A stretch of 64,000 nt of DNA from Cellvibrio sp. UBA7671 (GTDB lineage Bacteria; Pseudomonadota; Gammaproteobacteria; Pseudomonadales; Cellvibrionaceae). Location of the stretch: the NCBI GenBank assembly GCA_002483145.1, contig DLHJ01000004.1, positions 228,011 through 292,010 of the forward strand. Reading direction: 5' to 3'. A model generated the notes under the pieces. It saw only the letters and a program-made list of their open reading frames with translations, did no database searches and was not told the origin of the DNA. This document shows, in pieces, positions 27,051-37,206 of the stretch; the first letter of the stretch is position 1; every line of letters begins with the position of its first letter. The position numbers and the translations under genes were made by a program.

Positions 27051-28709
27051 ATGAAGCAATCTCTCCAGCTCAAACTCGGTCAGCAGCTGACCATGACTCC
27101 GCAACTGCAGCAGGCAATCCGCCTACTGCAACTATCGACATTAGACCTGCAGCAAGAAATCCAGGAAGCGCTTGAATCCAATCCTATGTTGGAAGTGGAG
27201 GAAAGCTTCGACAGCCCCAGTAGCACCAATGATTACGAAGGCAGTGAGCTGGATAAAGCGGATTACACTCGCCAGTTAGAGATCGCTGCTGAAGCCGGTA
27301 CTGACCACGGCACTGACTTTACCGCGAGCGAAAATTTCTCCTCCAGCAGCGCCGACAACTACAGCGAAACCAATAGCTATACCGAGGGCGGTGAAAGCTT
27401 CGGTGAAGGTGAGAATTTTGGTGAAAGTGAGAGTTTTGGCGATAGTGATGTGTACGGTGAGGGCGACGGATTTAGTGCTGACGCCGGCGAATGGAGCGAT
27501 TCCATCCCCAGTGACCTCCCCGTCGACACGAGCTGGGATGATGTTTACCAATCATCATCCAGCAGCAGCTCCAGCAATTACGACAACGAAGACAATGATT
27601 TTGAAAGTCGCCGCGCCGCAACTGATTCGCTCTACGACCATCTGATGTGGCAGTTAAACCTGACGCCCATGTCGGATCGAGACCGCGTACTGGCGATGGC
27701 AATTATCGATGCGGTGGAACCGAGCGGCATGCTGTCCATCACCATCGAAGAAATTTTTGAAGGTATGCGCGGCGATTTTGAAGAGCTGGAACTCGACGAA
27801 GTTGAAGCGGTGCAACACCGCTTGCAACAGTTCGATCCTTGCGGCGTATGCAGTCAAAATCTATCTGAATGCCTGTTGGTGCAATTGCAACAATTTGATC
27901 CGAAAACACCGTTTTTGGACTCGGCAAAATTAATTGCCAAACAATATTTGCCGGTACTCGGCAGCCGCGATTATCGCCAGCTGATGCGCCGCACCAAATT
28001 GAAAGAAGCTGAATTAAGCCAGGCAGTGGCATTAATTCAAAGTTTGAATCCGCGCCCAGGCGATATGATCGCCAATGGCGATACCGAATATGTAGTACCT
28101 GATGTATTCGTTGAAAAACGCGATGGCCGCTGGATAGTGGAACTCAATCCGGATATTGCGCCGCGCTTGCGCATTAATTCCGACTACGCCTCTATGGTGA
28201 AACGCGCCGACTCCAGCACCGACAACACCTTCCTCAAAGATAATTTGCAGGAGGCGCGCTGGTTCTTAAAAAGTTTGCAAAGCCGCAATGAAACCCTGTT
28301 AAAAGTGGCGAGTTGTATTGTGGAAAAACAGCGCGGCTTTTTGGATTACGGTCCTGAAGCGATGAAGCCATTGGTGCTGCACGATATTGCTGAAATTGTT
28401 GAGATGCACGAATCGACTATTTCACGCGTCACCACCCAAAAATACATGCACACACCACAGGGTATTTTCGAGCTGAAATACTTTTTCTCCAGCCATGTCA
28501 GCACCGACAGTGGTGGCGAATGTTCATCAACTGCAATTCGCGCGATTATCAAAAAATTGGTAAGTGCCGAGAATCCGAAAAAACCGCTCAGCGATAGCAA
28601 GATTACCGACCTGCTCGCCGAGCAGGGGATTCAAGTGGCGCGCCGTACTATTGCCAAATACCGCGAATCACTCAACATTCCGCCGTCGAATGAACGCAAA
28701 ACTATTTAG
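27051..28709 (+). CDS. rpoN: RNA polymerase sigma-54 factor with an expanded acidic region
   Basis: A 552-aa sigma-54. Region I, the activator-responsive Gln-rich N-terminus with [19 protein letters not shown], spans about 1-50. Region II (about 50-195) is far longer and more acidic than usual and holds tandem six-residue repeats (G-E-G/S-E-N/S-F) and a run of eight Ser. The core-binding and helix-turn-helix regions follow, and the RpoN box [10 protein letters not shown] is near the C-terminus. E. coli RpoN is 477 aa; the extra length is in region II. It directs transcription of nitrogen, flagellar and other genes. The next genes are hpf, ptsN, rapZ and ptsO. Confidence 0.96.
   Translation: MKQSLQLKLGQQLTMTPQLQQAIRLLQLSTLDLQQEIQEALESNPMLEVEESFDSPSSTNDYEGSELDKADYTRQLEIAAEAGTDHGTDFTASENFSSSSADNYSETNSYTEGGESFGEGENFGESESFGDSDVYGEGDGFSADAGEWSDSIPSDLPVDTSWDDVYQSSSSSSSSNYDNEDNDFESRRAATDSLYDHLMWQLNLTPMSDRDRVLAMAIIDAVEPSGMLSITIEEIFEGMRGDFEELELDEVEAVQHRLQQFDPCGVCSQNLSECLLVQLQQFDPKTPFLDSAKLIAKQYLPVLGSRDYRQLMRRTKLKEAELSQAVALIQSLNPRPGDMIANGDTEYVVPDVFVEKRDGRWIVELNPDIAPRLRINSDYASMVKRADSSTDNTFLKDNLQEARWFLKSLQSRNETLLKVASCIVEKQRGFLDYGPEAMKPLVLHDIAEIVEMHESTISRVTTQKYMHTPQGIFELKYFFSSHVSTDSGGECSSTAIRAIIKKLVSAENPKKPLSDSKITDLLAEQGIQVARRTIAKYRESLNIPPSNERKTI
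27390..27473 (+). repeat. 18-bp in-frame tandem repeat inside rpoN
   Basis: Four 18-bp units at 27402-27419, 27420-27437, 27438-27455 and 27456-27473, preceded by a partial unit at 27390. The first two full units differ at only three positions; the later ones are more diverged. Unit pattern is GGTGAAAGTGAGAGTTTT, coding GESESF-type hexapeptides. Confidence 0.9.
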
Positions 28710-28772
28710 CTATTTAGTTGTATTAGTAGTACCAATAAAGTTCGGATCAAAAAAATCACTGATGTAATGCGA

Positions 28773-28796
28773 GGTTGTGACAGTCGCAACCGTTTT
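28773..28796 (+). terminator. Weak terminator after rpoN
   Basis: GGTTGTG pairs with CGCAACC (one G-T pair) around a 5-nt loop and is followed by GTTTTG. Partial read-through into hpf is likely. Confidence 0.45.
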
Positions 28797-28819
28797 GTTT
28801 CTAGCGAGAGGAAGTATCT

Positions 28820-29110
28820 ATGCAAATAAATATCAGCGGTCGTCATGTAGAAGTTACCGATTCCATGAAAGAGTATGTAACCAGTAAAATTGAGCGCTTA
28901 ACGCACCACCATGACCGCATCACCAGCACCAACGTTATCCTCTCGGTAGATAAACTTATCCAAAAAGCAGAAGCCACTATCCATGTCAGCGGCAAAGATG
29001 TATTCGCTGAAGCTACTCATGAAGATCTGTATGCCGCGATTGATGCACTGGCTGATAAACTTGACCGCCAATTGATTAAACACAAAGAGAAGATGCGCAG
29101 CCATCGCTGA
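28820..29110 (+). CDS. hpf: Ribosome hibernation-promoting factor, short type
   Basis: A 96-aa protein starting MQINISGRHVEVTDSMKEYV and ending in a basic tail KHKEKMRSHR. It has only the N-terminal ribosome-binding domain, so it is the short HPF that works with RMF to form inactive 100S ribosomes. AGAGGAAG precedes the start. It has its usual place after rpoN. Confidence 0.96.
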   Translation: MQINISGRHVEVTDSMKEYVTSKIERLTHHHDRITSTNVILSVDKLIQKAEATIHVSGKDVFAEATHEDLYAAIDALADKLDRQLIKHKEKMRSHR

Positions 29111-29208
29111 GTGCGCGATAGCTCGCCATCGTTAACTGAACCTACGCCGCCATCGCTACCTTGCGATGTCTGCATTATTTATTGAGAGATGCCCAGCATC
29201 ACCTTGTC

Positions 29209-29661
29209 ATGCAAATTCAATCCCTGATCAGCCCCAGCCGCACCCTCTGCGGCGTCGAAGGGGGCAGCAAGAAACGCGCACTGGAGTTGCTCGCCAACAC
29301 CATTGCGCAGGATATCCCCGATATTGATGCCGATGAATTGTTCCGCCGCCTGATTGGCCGCGAGCGCCTCGGCTCCACTGGTATTGGCCACGGAATTGCA
29401 ATCCCCCACTGCCGTATTGAACACTGTAAAGGCACTGTGGGTGCACTGATTACCCTGACCGATCCAATCGACTTCGATGCAATAGATTCGCAACCGGTCG
29501 ATATTCTGTTCGCGATGCTGGTGCCGGAAGATGCCCACAGCGAACACTTGCAAACCTTGGCAGCACTGGCTGGCGCACTGAACAACGCCGAATACCGCCA
29601 ACGCCTGCGCGCCGCCAAAACTAATGAAGCGCTCTATGATGCAGCGCTAACAACCTCGTAA
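29209..29661 (+). CDS. ptsN: Nitrogen-PTS EIIA protein PtsN
   Basis: A 150-aa EIIA-Ntr. The phosphorylated His is in GHGIAIPHCRI, and VEGGSKKRALELLAN near the N-terminus and LLALAG-type LQTLAALAGAL are family features. It receives phosphate from NPr and regulates K+ uptake and other targets in place of carrying sugar. The ATG at 29209 gives the family N-terminus; no strong ribosome site is visible, and an upstream in-frame ATG at 29161 would add 16 unlikely residues. Confidence 0.93.
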   Translation: MQIQSLISPSRTLCGVEGGSKKRALELLANTIAQDIPDIDADELFRRLIGRERLGSTGIGHGIAIPHCRIEHCKGTVGALITLTDPIDFDAIDSQPVDILFAMLVPEDAHSEHLQTLAALAGALNNAEYRQRLRAAKTNEALYDAALTTS

Positions 29662-29672
29662 ACAGGATTTAT

Positions 29673-30542
29673 ATGCATCTGGTGATCGTCAGTGGCTTGT
29701 CTGGTTCGGGTAAGAGTACGGCACTCCATGTCCTTGAGGATGTGGGGTTCAACTGTATCGACAACTTGCCCGTCAGCCTGCTACCTGCGTTGGTTGCCCA
29801 GATCCAGATCCACAAAGATGACCAACACCGCTTTGCCATTGGTATCGATGTGCGCAATGCCTGGCAAGATCTGGCTATCTTCCCGCAGATGATCAGCACC
29901 CTCAAAGAAGCGCATCTGCCCTTCCAGACCCTGTTCCTCGATTCTCAACCACCGGTATTGATCCAGCGATTCAGTGAAACCCGCCGCAAGCATCCGCTGT
30001 CAGATAAACATACTAGCCTGGAAGAGGCGATCAGCGCTGAGCAGCAGCTTCTGGAGCCCATCCGCGATTGTGCTGACCAGATTATCGATACCAGCCACCT
30101 GAATCTGCATGAGTTGCGCGATCTGGTGAAAGAGCGGGTCGTGGGCCGCAGTGAATCGACCATGGCTATTTTGTTTGAATCCTTTGGCTTCAAACACGGT
30201 GTACCCGTGAATGCCGATTTGGTATTTGATGCGCGCTGCCTGCCCAATCCACACTGGAAGCCCAATCTGCGTCCGCAAACCGGCAAGGATCAGGAAGTGA
30301 TTGAGTTTCTGGAAGAGCAAATGACGGTGAGGGAGATGTACGAAGATATCGAGCATTACCTGACCCGATGGCTGCCCCGCTATCAGGCCAACAACCGCAG
30401 CTATATCACTATTGCAATCGGTTGTACTGGCGGCCAACACCGCTCAGTCTACTTGTCGGAGCGGCTGCAAAAACATTTCGACCACAGTTTCAGCGATGTT
30501 CAAGTTCGCCATCGCGACATTAACAAACACAAAAAACCCTAG
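29673..30542 (+). CDS. rapZ: RNase adapter protein RapZ
   Basis: A 289-aa protein with Walker A GLSGSGKST at 8-16 and the C-terminal domain with RWLPRYQANNRSYITIAIGCTGGQHRSV-type sequence, where GCTGGQHRS is the hallmark. In E. coli it guides RNase E to the small RNA GlmZ and so controls glucosamine-6-phosphate synthesis. AGGA lies 6 nt upstream of the ATG. Part of the rpoN cluster. Confidence 0.96.
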   Translation: MHLVIVSGLSGSGKSTALHVLEDVGFNCIDNLPVSLLPALVAQIQIHKDDQHRFAIGIDVRNAWQDLAIFPQMISTLKEAHLPFQTLFLDSQPPVLIQRFSETRRKHPLSDKHTSLEEAISAEQQLLEPIRDCADQIIDTSHLNLHELRDLVKERVVGRSESTMAILFESFGFKHGVPVNADLVFDARCLPNPHWKPNLRPQTGKDQEVIEFLEEQMTVREMYEDIEHYLTRWLPRYQANNRSYITIAIGCTGGQHRSVYLSERLQKHFDHSFSDVQVRHRDINKHKKP

Positions 30543-30545
30543 ATC

Positions 30546-30818
30546 ATGCAGACCGAAACGCTCGATATCATCAACAAGCGCGGCCTACATGCGCGCGCCG
30601 CCGCCAAGCTGGCGACCCTTGCCAACCAATTTCAGGCCAAGGTACTCGCACGCGTGGGCGAAGGTAACTGGGCCGATGCCAAGAGTGTTATGTCGTTGAT
30701 GCTGCTAGCCGCTAGCCAGGGCACTGCTCTGGAAGTCAGCGTAGAGGGCGATGATGCTGATGCCGCGCTCTGTGCTATCCGCGCACTGATTGCCGACCGC
30801 TTTGAAGAAGGCGAATAA
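30546..30818 (+). CDS. ptsO: Nitrogen-PTS phosphocarrier protein NPr
   Basis: A 90-aa HPr-like protein with the phosphorylated His in NKRGLHARAA and the regulatory Ser region WADAKSVMSLMLLAASQG. It passes phosphate from EI-Ntr to PtsN. It starts 3 nt after rapZ; ptsP is not in the window. Confidence 0.95.
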   Translation: MQTETLDIINKRGLHARAAAKLATLANQFQAKVLARVGEGNWADAKSVMSLMLLAASQGTALEVSVEGDDADAALCAIRALIADRFEEGE

Positions 30819-30921
30819 ATAGCCTATTGTTAAACCAACGCCAGCGACAAAGGTTGTTGTTCCCGGGCAACTACTCTAAGCTGCGCGCCCTTTTATTGAT
30901 TCTTTCTCCGACATTACAGCC

Positions 30922-31440
30922 ATGGTTTACAACTACGACGACATCAACCCCGATGACTACATCCTTAGCAAATCGCAGGTCAAACGCGATATGCATGCGT
31001 TGCAAGCGCTGGGGGAAAGCCTGATCGACATGAACGAAAAGCAACTTGCCAGCATTCCGCTGAGCGACACTATGCTGGATGCTATTTACATCGCGCGCAA
31101 ATTACCCCCCAAAGAAGCCCGCCGCCGTCAGGTGCAATATATTGGCCGCCTGATGCGCGAAGGCAACCACGAGGAAATCAAAGCAGCAGTGGACAAACTG
31201 CAAAACCGCAGCGATCAATATGTGCATCGCCAACACCAGGTAGAGCGCTATCGCGACCTGCTAATTGAAGGCGACAAACAAATTTTCCAAACACTGGTCA
31301 CCTCTTGCCCCGGAATTGATGTGCAGCACTTACGCCAGTTGATCCGCACCGCGCAAAAAGAGCGCGACGAGAACAAGCCGCCTGCGAGTGCACGCAAACT
31401 CTTTGCGTTTATCCGCGAGCAGCTGGAAGCGCAGGATTAA
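30922..31440 (+). CDS. darP: Ribosome biogenesis factor DarP (YjgA)
   Basis: A 172-aa highly charged, helical protein. SKSQVKRDMHALQALGESLI near the N-terminus and the REARRRQ-type KEARRRQVQYIGRLMR are the YjgA/DarP signature. It helps mature the 50S subunit around the peptidyl transferase centre. In Pseudomonas it is beside pmbA and tldD; neither is here. A bidirectional terminator follows. Confidence 0.94.
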   Translation: MVYNYDDINPDDYILSKSQVKRDMHALQALGESLIDMNEKQLASIPLSDTMLDAIYIARKLPPKEARRRQVQYIGRLMREGNHEEIKAAVDKLQNRSDQYVHRQHQVERYRDLLIEGDKQIFQTLVTSCPGIDVQHLRQLIRTAQKERDENKPPASARKLFAFIREQLEAQD

Positions 31441-31472
31441 CGCGTTGCGCGCAAAAACAAACTACCAAAAAC

Positions 31473-31495
31473 AAGGGCGCCGAATGGGCGCCCTT
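31473..31495. terminator. Bidirectional terminator between darP and yhdP
   Basis: AAGGGCGCC pairs with GGCGCCCTT around a 5-nt loop. Plus-strand read-out is TTATTGTTTC and minus-strand read-out is GTTTTTGG. The stem overlaps the first two bases of the yhdP stop codon. Confidence 0.85.
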
Positions 31496-34400
31496 ATTGT
31501 TTCTTACCAGATTCGTCCTGCACCTCATTGATCGGAGGCGGCTTTTTCACCTCCTTTTTATTGACGCTATCGCGCAAGCTCTTCTCGCTCTCAAACAGCC
31601 GGTTAAACTTCATTTTGGGTTCATCCCAGCTACCTTTGATGGTGTAACTGACACTTGTGGCCTGATCGACCTGCTTTTTAAACAGTTTGCTGACGATGTA
31701 AATCCCCGCCGCCGCTGGCAGCCCCGTCGCCAATGCCGCATAAAAGGTCATATTCCCGGCGACGGGTAAGGTTGCCACTAAACGGGTATTAATCGTTTCG
31801 TTGCGCAGGTCAATACTGCCCGCCATTTGCATACCGCTCGATGGGGTACGTACCACTAGCGGCTCCTCAAAAACCAACACCCCTTGGTTGAACCGCACCT
31901 TGCCTTTAACGGTATCGTAAGCAAGGCCGCTTTTATAGAGATCGGAAAAATCAAAACGCAAACGTCGCGCCAAGGTGTCAAAGTTGAGGATCGACATCAA
32001 CCTCAGCAGACCATCGCCAGCACTGGCATCTCGCTTGAAGCTACCCTGCTCAATGTCGATACTCATTTCACCCCCAAGGTTGACCAGTTTGAAATCCTGC
32101 GGCGAGCCCGGCCAAAAAAGATCGGCACGGTAGTACGCCCGGCGGCTTTCCAAGGTATCGGGTTTATCCCAGGCACGTAGTACTTCCGCCATGTCGCCCG
32201 TCTCCAGGCTGCCAATAAAGCGGGTTTGAACGCCAACTGGTGTGTTTTGCCATATCAATTTGGCGCCACCTGTCGCCTTATCTGCACCGCTGACAGTTAC
32301 ACCGCGGATACTGCCACGAATGTTGTCTATCACTACCCCTTTGTCATCAGGGCGCAGTTGGAGCGACCAATTGCCATAGTTATTGCCGTCCATTAGCAGC
32401 GCCTTGACAGTGATATTGGCCAGCGGGAGTTTGCGCGGATCTATTACTTTTTCCGGTACCGCATCCGTGATTACCACCTCAGCTGCGGCTGGATCGATAG
32501 ATTGCGATTCGGTAGTTTGCGGATCAGCCAAGCCAAGCGCAGCACGGCTCAACGACAAGCGGTCTAGATCGACTTGCAAGGGCGTAAACTGGCTATTTGG
32601 TACTAACAGCCGACCGGCAACCACCGCATTATCCAATTGCAACTGCCAACCGGAGCGCACAGGTATGGCTATCACATTGAGGTTTTCCAGAGTTGTCGAG
32701 CCCAGCTCGTATTGCCCCAGCATCACTTCAGCGCGAAAGGGCAGCCCAGCGACCAAGCCGACTGGTTGCTCCAGCAATTCAGGTGCATCAGGCTGCAGTG
32801 ATGACAAGGCTCGCGCAACAGCTGGGGCGAGCCGGTCGCTGTAAGTTTTGTAGCGGGATTGCACCGCTTTCAAGGTATCCAGATCAATACCCGGCAAAAA
32901 ACCGGAAACTAAAAATTGTGGCTGGTCGCTAAATTTTGCAGCACTGGCAAGGGCGATATTGGCGTTCACCAAACTGTTATTACGCACCCGGTCGGTACGC
33001 AGCAGCGCCTGGATATCATTGTTGTAGCGCACATCAATTTGCGCTTGGCTCTCTTGCAACCAGAGTTTGAATTCAAATGGCCGTTCACCTTCCACAGGTT
33101 TGCCGTAGGGTGCAGGCAGATCGACGCTGACATTCGCCAGATTGCTGGTGATAGTGACTTGGGCAAAAGCGCTATCAGCAAATTCGGTCGGCGATTGCAC
33201 AGCCTCAGCCATCGCTTCGGGGCTCAGTTCTACCAGATTCCTTATGCGCTGCGGGCGATGGTTTAATTCTACCAGCGCGGTGTAGGGCAAGTTGCCGCTC
33301 AGGAAGAGTACCTCCGGGCGCTTGCTCCAATAGGCGATTTTTTGGGCATCGACCACACCACCCAGCTCAATAAGGGTTTTGCTGTAGTGATCAAGTTTAC
33401 GGGTGCTCAATCTGGCTTCAACCGGCTCATCAAAAAAGTGCGCCTTAAGCGTGTTACTACTGATCCCCTTGTCGCTGTTATAACTGATTTGTCCGGTCAA
33501 ATCGTCCAGCGCCAGATTGAGGTTTTGCAATTCAAAACGCGGGACCTTGAGTGCTACATCAACTTGTTGGCGCGCACCTGCCGCCTTTTCCTCGCCAGTT
33601 CCGATGGGGATGGCGAGATCGAGCCGTGCCTGCATCTCGCCCTGCATAAACCAGGAATCCATACTGCTGCCCAGATACTGGCGCAACATGCCCTCGCGCA
33701 ATACACGAATACCATCGCTGGCAGCACCAAAGATTTCCCCATCCACTTGCAACAGCGAGCCCTTACCTTGCGCGCGCGGATTAACGCGCACTTCCGCGTG
33801 TGTGACGCGGCTGGTATAAATCCCGGCGTCGATAACACTGGCAGAGACACGCGCATCGCTCACCAGTAAGCGGCCATTCATGTGGGTTAAAGCGGGCCAG
33901 CCGGGATGATAATTCAGCTCGGCATCCTCAATATCCAGATACAACTGGTAGGTGCGCGCCATAGAATTTTTGGTGTTTAGCGTACCGCGATAGACAAAGC
34001 CTGCCTCAGTCGCCACACCGGGATTCTGCTCACCAATACTCTGCGCTAGCCACTTGTGGAGCGATTGCGGCACTACCGCCGGGGTGTATTTTTGGTAAAG
34101 ACTGGCATTGAGCTGCTGGGCACCAATCTGCAAATACAGGTCGATATCACCTGTGTTGCGCTTCCACGGCAGCCCCAGCCACATATAAGCGCGTGCCAGT
34201 TCATCGCCTTTGCGGAACTCCAACTGGCCACTGTTAACATAAATCTGGTTATTTTCCGGCTGCAGATGCCAAGCCACCTGCCCTTTGGCACGGTCGTACT
34301 CCATGGGTTCAGCATAAGTGGGCAAGTAGTGCATGGAGAAATGGCGCTGCGCGTCAATATCGACAAAACCACCTTTTTGCCCCACTTGCAGATAGCCGTC

Positions 34401-35684
34401 TACTCCGGCAAGTGCCGGTACACCCTGCCAAGCACTGGTAGCAACCTGGTCCAGGTTGGCGCGCAATTGCCAGTCTTTCGGTTGATCGAGAGGCAGGCTC
34501 ATCTGCAAATTGCGCAGCTGGCCACTCGGCGCCAGAGTTTTTAATAAGCCCTGCAATTTGCCCTCGCCCATAACACCTGAATCGCCCAGCATATTGGTGA
34601 GGCGGGCCAGATCCAGTGTATCCATGCTAACTTGCAGGGGGCGTTTAAAACCGGACGAGGCAATCGCGAGGTTAACGTCGTTAATATTATGTGCTTTCAT
34701 GGCGGCATTAACTTGCTGCAAACCCAAGCGCCATTCGCCGTTGGGTAGCCAAAAGCCAGCGAGTTCGGTAGAAAAACCATCCAATGATAAACGGTTTGCC
34801 CCTACTGGCAGCGACAAGCGCTGCAAACCCAAACGCCCTACCAAATCGTACCCCTTACCTTTACTACGACTTTCAAACCAGATATTGGCATCCACCATAC
34901 CTTCACTTAGCAGGCTGGAATTGCCGGTGCCGCTGAGCAGGAATGCACTCGCCGCCGCTATAGGTTCACTGGTGGGGAAGCGGTTGAGCTGCAGATATCC
35001 GCGGCTGCGAAACCGCGACTGATCGCGGGGGTCACCTTGCCCTTCCATAATCAGGTAAACACTGCGCGGCTGTGCATCCACATCAATCTGCAGGGCAAGA
35101 CGGTGGAAATCATCGGCGTTTTCAAGCAACAGGTAGGGTGAATCCAGCTGTACCTGTTTACCGGATGTAAAGTGAAAGCGCAGATGACTACTTTGGAATT
35201 CAATCCGCGTGGATAGAAGCAGCATATCCAACAGTGCATCCATCTGTACTTCAGGCTTTGTCGCATCAGCGCGCTTGGGCAAACCGGGAATCTGCCAAAA
35301 ACCGTCTGCGGTCTGCGCGAAGGTCATCTCTACCTGGCTGAGCGAGAGGTTGCTCCATACCAAACGCAAATTGAGCAGAGACTCCAACATATCCAATCGC
35401 AGGCGCGCCTGTTTAAACGCGACTATCGGTTGGTTGGCTTGGCTCTTGATGCTGAAATCCTGAATCACCAAATTGGGTTTCAGCCCATTCCAGTCGGCCT
35501 CAATTTGACCGATAGTGACTTGCGCATTGAGTTGGGATGAGAAGTAGCTAGCGATGTGTTGATTGTAGCCGCTCAACAAATGGGAAAAGCTACGCCCGGA
35601 TTGCACCAGCACCGCCAATAAAATCAGGGCGAGGGCAATCAGGAAGTAAGACCATTTCACCAATTTGCGTAAAGCGCGTGTCAT
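31494..35684 (-). CDS. yhdP: YhdP-family AsmA-like envelope protein
   Basis: A 1396-aa protein with one N-terminal membrane helix (about 12-28, SYFLIALALILLAVLV) and a very long periplasmic beta-rich body. The AsmA-like C-terminal block (about 1190-1345, with NFDTLARRLRFDFSDLYKSGLAYDTVKGKVRF-type sequence and GSWDEPKMKF) ends in a charged tail. YhdP, TamB and YdbH act as bridges carrying phospholipid to the outer membrane in E. coli. It is last in the mre-maf-rng-yhdP run, as in Pseudomonas. Confidence 0.9.
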   Translation of the reverse strand: MTRALRKLVKWSYFLIALALILLAVLVQSGRSFSHLLSGYNQHIASYFSSQLNAQVTIGQIEADWNGLKPNLVIQDFSIKSQANQPIVAFKQARLRLDMLESLLNLRLVWSNLSLSQVEMTFAQTADGFWQIPGLPKRADATKPEVQMDALLDMLLLSTRIEFQSSHLRFHFTSGKQVQLDSPYLLLENADDFHRLALQIDVDAQPRSVYLIMEGQGDPRDQSRFRSRGYLQLNRFPTSEPIAAASAFLLSGTGNSSLLSEGMVDANIWFESRSKGKGYDLVGRLGLQRLSLPVGANRLSLDGFSTELAGFWLPNGEWRLGLQQVNAAMKAHNINDVNLAIASSGFKRPLQVSMDTLDLARLTNMLGDSGVMGEGKLQGLLKTLAPSGQLRNLQMSLPLDQPKDWQLRANLDQVATSAWQGVPALAGVDGYLQVGQKGGFVDIDAQRHFSMHYLPTYAEPMEYDRAKGQVAWHLQPENNQIYVNSGQLEFRKGDELARAYMWLGLPWKRNTGDIDLYLQIGAQQLNASLYQKYTPAVVPQSLHKWLAQSIGEQNPGVATEAGFVYRGTLNTKNSMARTYQLYLDIEDAELNYHPGWPALTHMNGRLLVSDARVSASVIDAGIYTSRVTHAEVRVNPRAQGKGSLLQVDGEIFGAASDGIRVLREGMLRQYLGSSMDSWFMQGEMQARLDLAIPIGTGEEKAAGARQQVDVALKVPRFELQNLNLALDDLTGQISYNSDKGISSNTLKAHFFDEPVEARLSTRKLDHYSKTLIELGGVVDAQKIAYWSKRPEVLFLSGNLPYTALVELNHRPQRIRNLVELSPEAMAEAVQSPTEFADSAFAQVTITSNLANVSVDLPAPYGKPVEGERPFEFKLWLQESQAQIDVRYNNDIQALLRTDRVRNNSLVNANIALASAAKFSDQPQFLVSGFLPGIDLDTLKAVQSRYKTYSDRLAPAVARALSSLQPDAPELLEQPVGLVAGLPFRAEVMLGQYELGSTTLENLNVIAIPVRSGWQLQLDNAVVAGRLLVPNSQFTPLQVDLDRLSLSRAALGLADPQTTESQSIDPAAAEVVITDAVPEKVIDPRKLPLANITVKALLMDGNNYGNWSLQLRPDDKGVVIDNIRGSIRGVTVSGADKATGGAKLIWQNTPVGVQTRFIGSLETGDMAEVLRAWDKPDTLESRRAYYRADLFWPGSPQDFKLVNLGGEMSIDIEQGSFKRDASAGDGLLRLMSILNFDTLARRLRFDFSDLYKSGLAYDTVKGKVRFNQGVLVFEEPLVVRTPSSGMQMAGSIDLRNETINTRLVATLPVAGNMTFYAALATGLPAAAGIYIVSKLFKKQVDQATSVSYTIKGSWDEPKMKFNRLFESEKSLRDSVNKKEVKKPPPINEVQDESGKKQ

Positions 35685-35736
35685 TACTGCTATCTATTTC
35701 CGGGCCAGGGGTTACATGGAGTGTGTTGGGTAAACA

Positions 35737-37206
35737 TTAGACCAACACGATATCGTACTGCTCTTGATGAAAGAGCGCCTCGACCCTGAATTCAATGGTT
35801 CGTTTGATAAACGCTTCCAAATCAGCCACGTAAGTGGCCTCTTCATCCAGCAGGCGATCCACTACCAGCTGCGATGCCAACACCAAAAATTTCTCGTTGT
35901 CATAGGTGCGAGCCATACGCAGCACCTCGCGGAAAATCTCGTAACACACGGTTTCCGCCGATTTCACCTGCCCGCGCCCCTGGCATACCGGACAGGGTTC
36001 GCACAGCATCTGCCCCAGGGATTCGCGCGTGCGCTTGCGCGCCATCTCCACCAACCCCAATTCCGACACCCCTGTAATCCGGGTTTTGGCGTGATCTTTT
36101 TCCAACGCTTTTTCTAGGGTGCGCAGTACCTGACGCTGGTGCTCCGAGTCTTTCATATCGATAAAATCGAGGATGATAATCCCACCCAGATTGCGCAGCC
36201 TGAGTTGGCGCGCAATCGACGAGGCCGCCTCCAGATTGGTTTTGAAAATCGTCTCTTCCAGATTGCGATGACCGACAAAGGCACCGGTGTTGACATCCAC
36301 CGTAGTCATGGCTTCGGTCTGCTCGATAATCAAATAACCATTGGATTTGAGCGGCACACGCGGTTCTAGCGCGCGGTGAATTTCCTCTTCCACACCGTAG
36401 AGTTCCAGTAACGGGCGGTCGCCGCTGTAGAGCTCGATCAGCTCCACCAACTGGGGCGCATACTTGGCAGCGAACTCTTGCATCTGCTGCCAAGTCAGGC
36501 GCGAATCCACCCGTACCCGGTCAATCGGCGCGCGCGCCATATCGCGCAGGGCGCGCAGATAGAGCGGCATATCGCGGTGAAGTTCCGCAGGAACGCCCAG
36601 ACCGGGCAATTTCGCACTTAAATCTTCCCACAGCTGCCGCAAAAACGGGATATCAGCAATGATCGCATCGGCGTCCGCACCTTCAGCCACCGTGCGCACA
36701 ATAAATCCACCGACAATGTCTTGCTCCGCTACTGCGGTCTCCACCGCTTGCCGCAAACGCTCGCGCTCGGGCTCATCTTCAATTCGGGTAGACACTCCGA
36801 TATGGCTGGAGTTGGGCATATAGACAAGATAGCGGGAAGAAAGTGTCAAATGAGTCGTCAGGCGCGCTCCCTTGGTACTGATAGGGTCTTTGGCCACCTG
36901 CACGAGCAGGGTTTGGCCTTCGCGCACCAACGTACGGATATCCGGTACCTCAGCACGGCGGATTTCGCCTTCCGGCGGCTCGGGCATCATGTCGGCGGCG
37001 TGGATAAACCCGGTGCGCTCAAGGCCGATATCGACAAATGCAGCCTGCATGCCGGGCAGCACCCGCACAACCTTGCCTTTATAGATATTGCCCACATAGC
37101 TCTCGCCGTGGCTGCGCTCGATATAAAACTCTTGGACCACCCCGTTCTCAACCAGAGCCACACGGGTTTCCACCGGGGAAACATTGATCAGGATTTCTTC
37201 ACTCAT
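35737..37206 (-). CDS. rng: Ribonuclease G
   Basis: A 489-aa endoribonuclease, the same length as the E. coli enzyme. An S1 RNA-binding domain (about 38-125) is followed by the RNase E/G catalytic domain with TTVDVNTGAFVG, GGIIILDFIDMKD and the Zn-link cysteines CEPCPVC. It matures 16S rRNA 5' ends and degrades some mRNAs. The ATG at 37206 has GGAG 7 nt upstream and overlaps the maf stop as ATGA, so the two are translationally coupled. Confidence 0.96.
   Translation of the reverse strand: MSEEILINVSPVETRVALVENGVVQEFYIERSHGESYVGNIYKGKVVRVLPGMQAAFVDIGLERTGFIHAADMMPEPPEGEIRRAEVPDIRTLVREGQTLLVQVAKDPISTKGARLTTHLTLSSRYLVYMPNSSHIGVSTRIEDEPERERLRQAVETAVAEQDIVGGFIVRTVAEGADADAIIADIPFLRQLWEDLSAKLPGLGVPAELHRDMPLYLRALRDMARAPIDRVRVDSRLTWQQMQEFAAKYAPQLVELIELYSGDRPLLELYGVEEEIHRALEPRVPLKSNGYLIIEQTEAMTTVDVNTGAFVGHRNLEETIFKTNLEAASSIARQLRLRNLGGIIILDFIDMKDSEHQRQVLRTLEKALEKDHAKTRITGVSELGLVEMARKRTRESLGQMLCEPCPVCQGRGQVKSAETVCYEIFREVLRMARTYDNEKFLVLASQLVVDRLLDEEATYVADLEAFIKRTIEFRVEALFHQEQYDIVLV

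Noticed and set aside
29151..29168. Small hairpin CATCGC/GCGATG just before ptsN
   Set aside because: Only 6 bp with a 6-nt loop and no T run; too weak to call.
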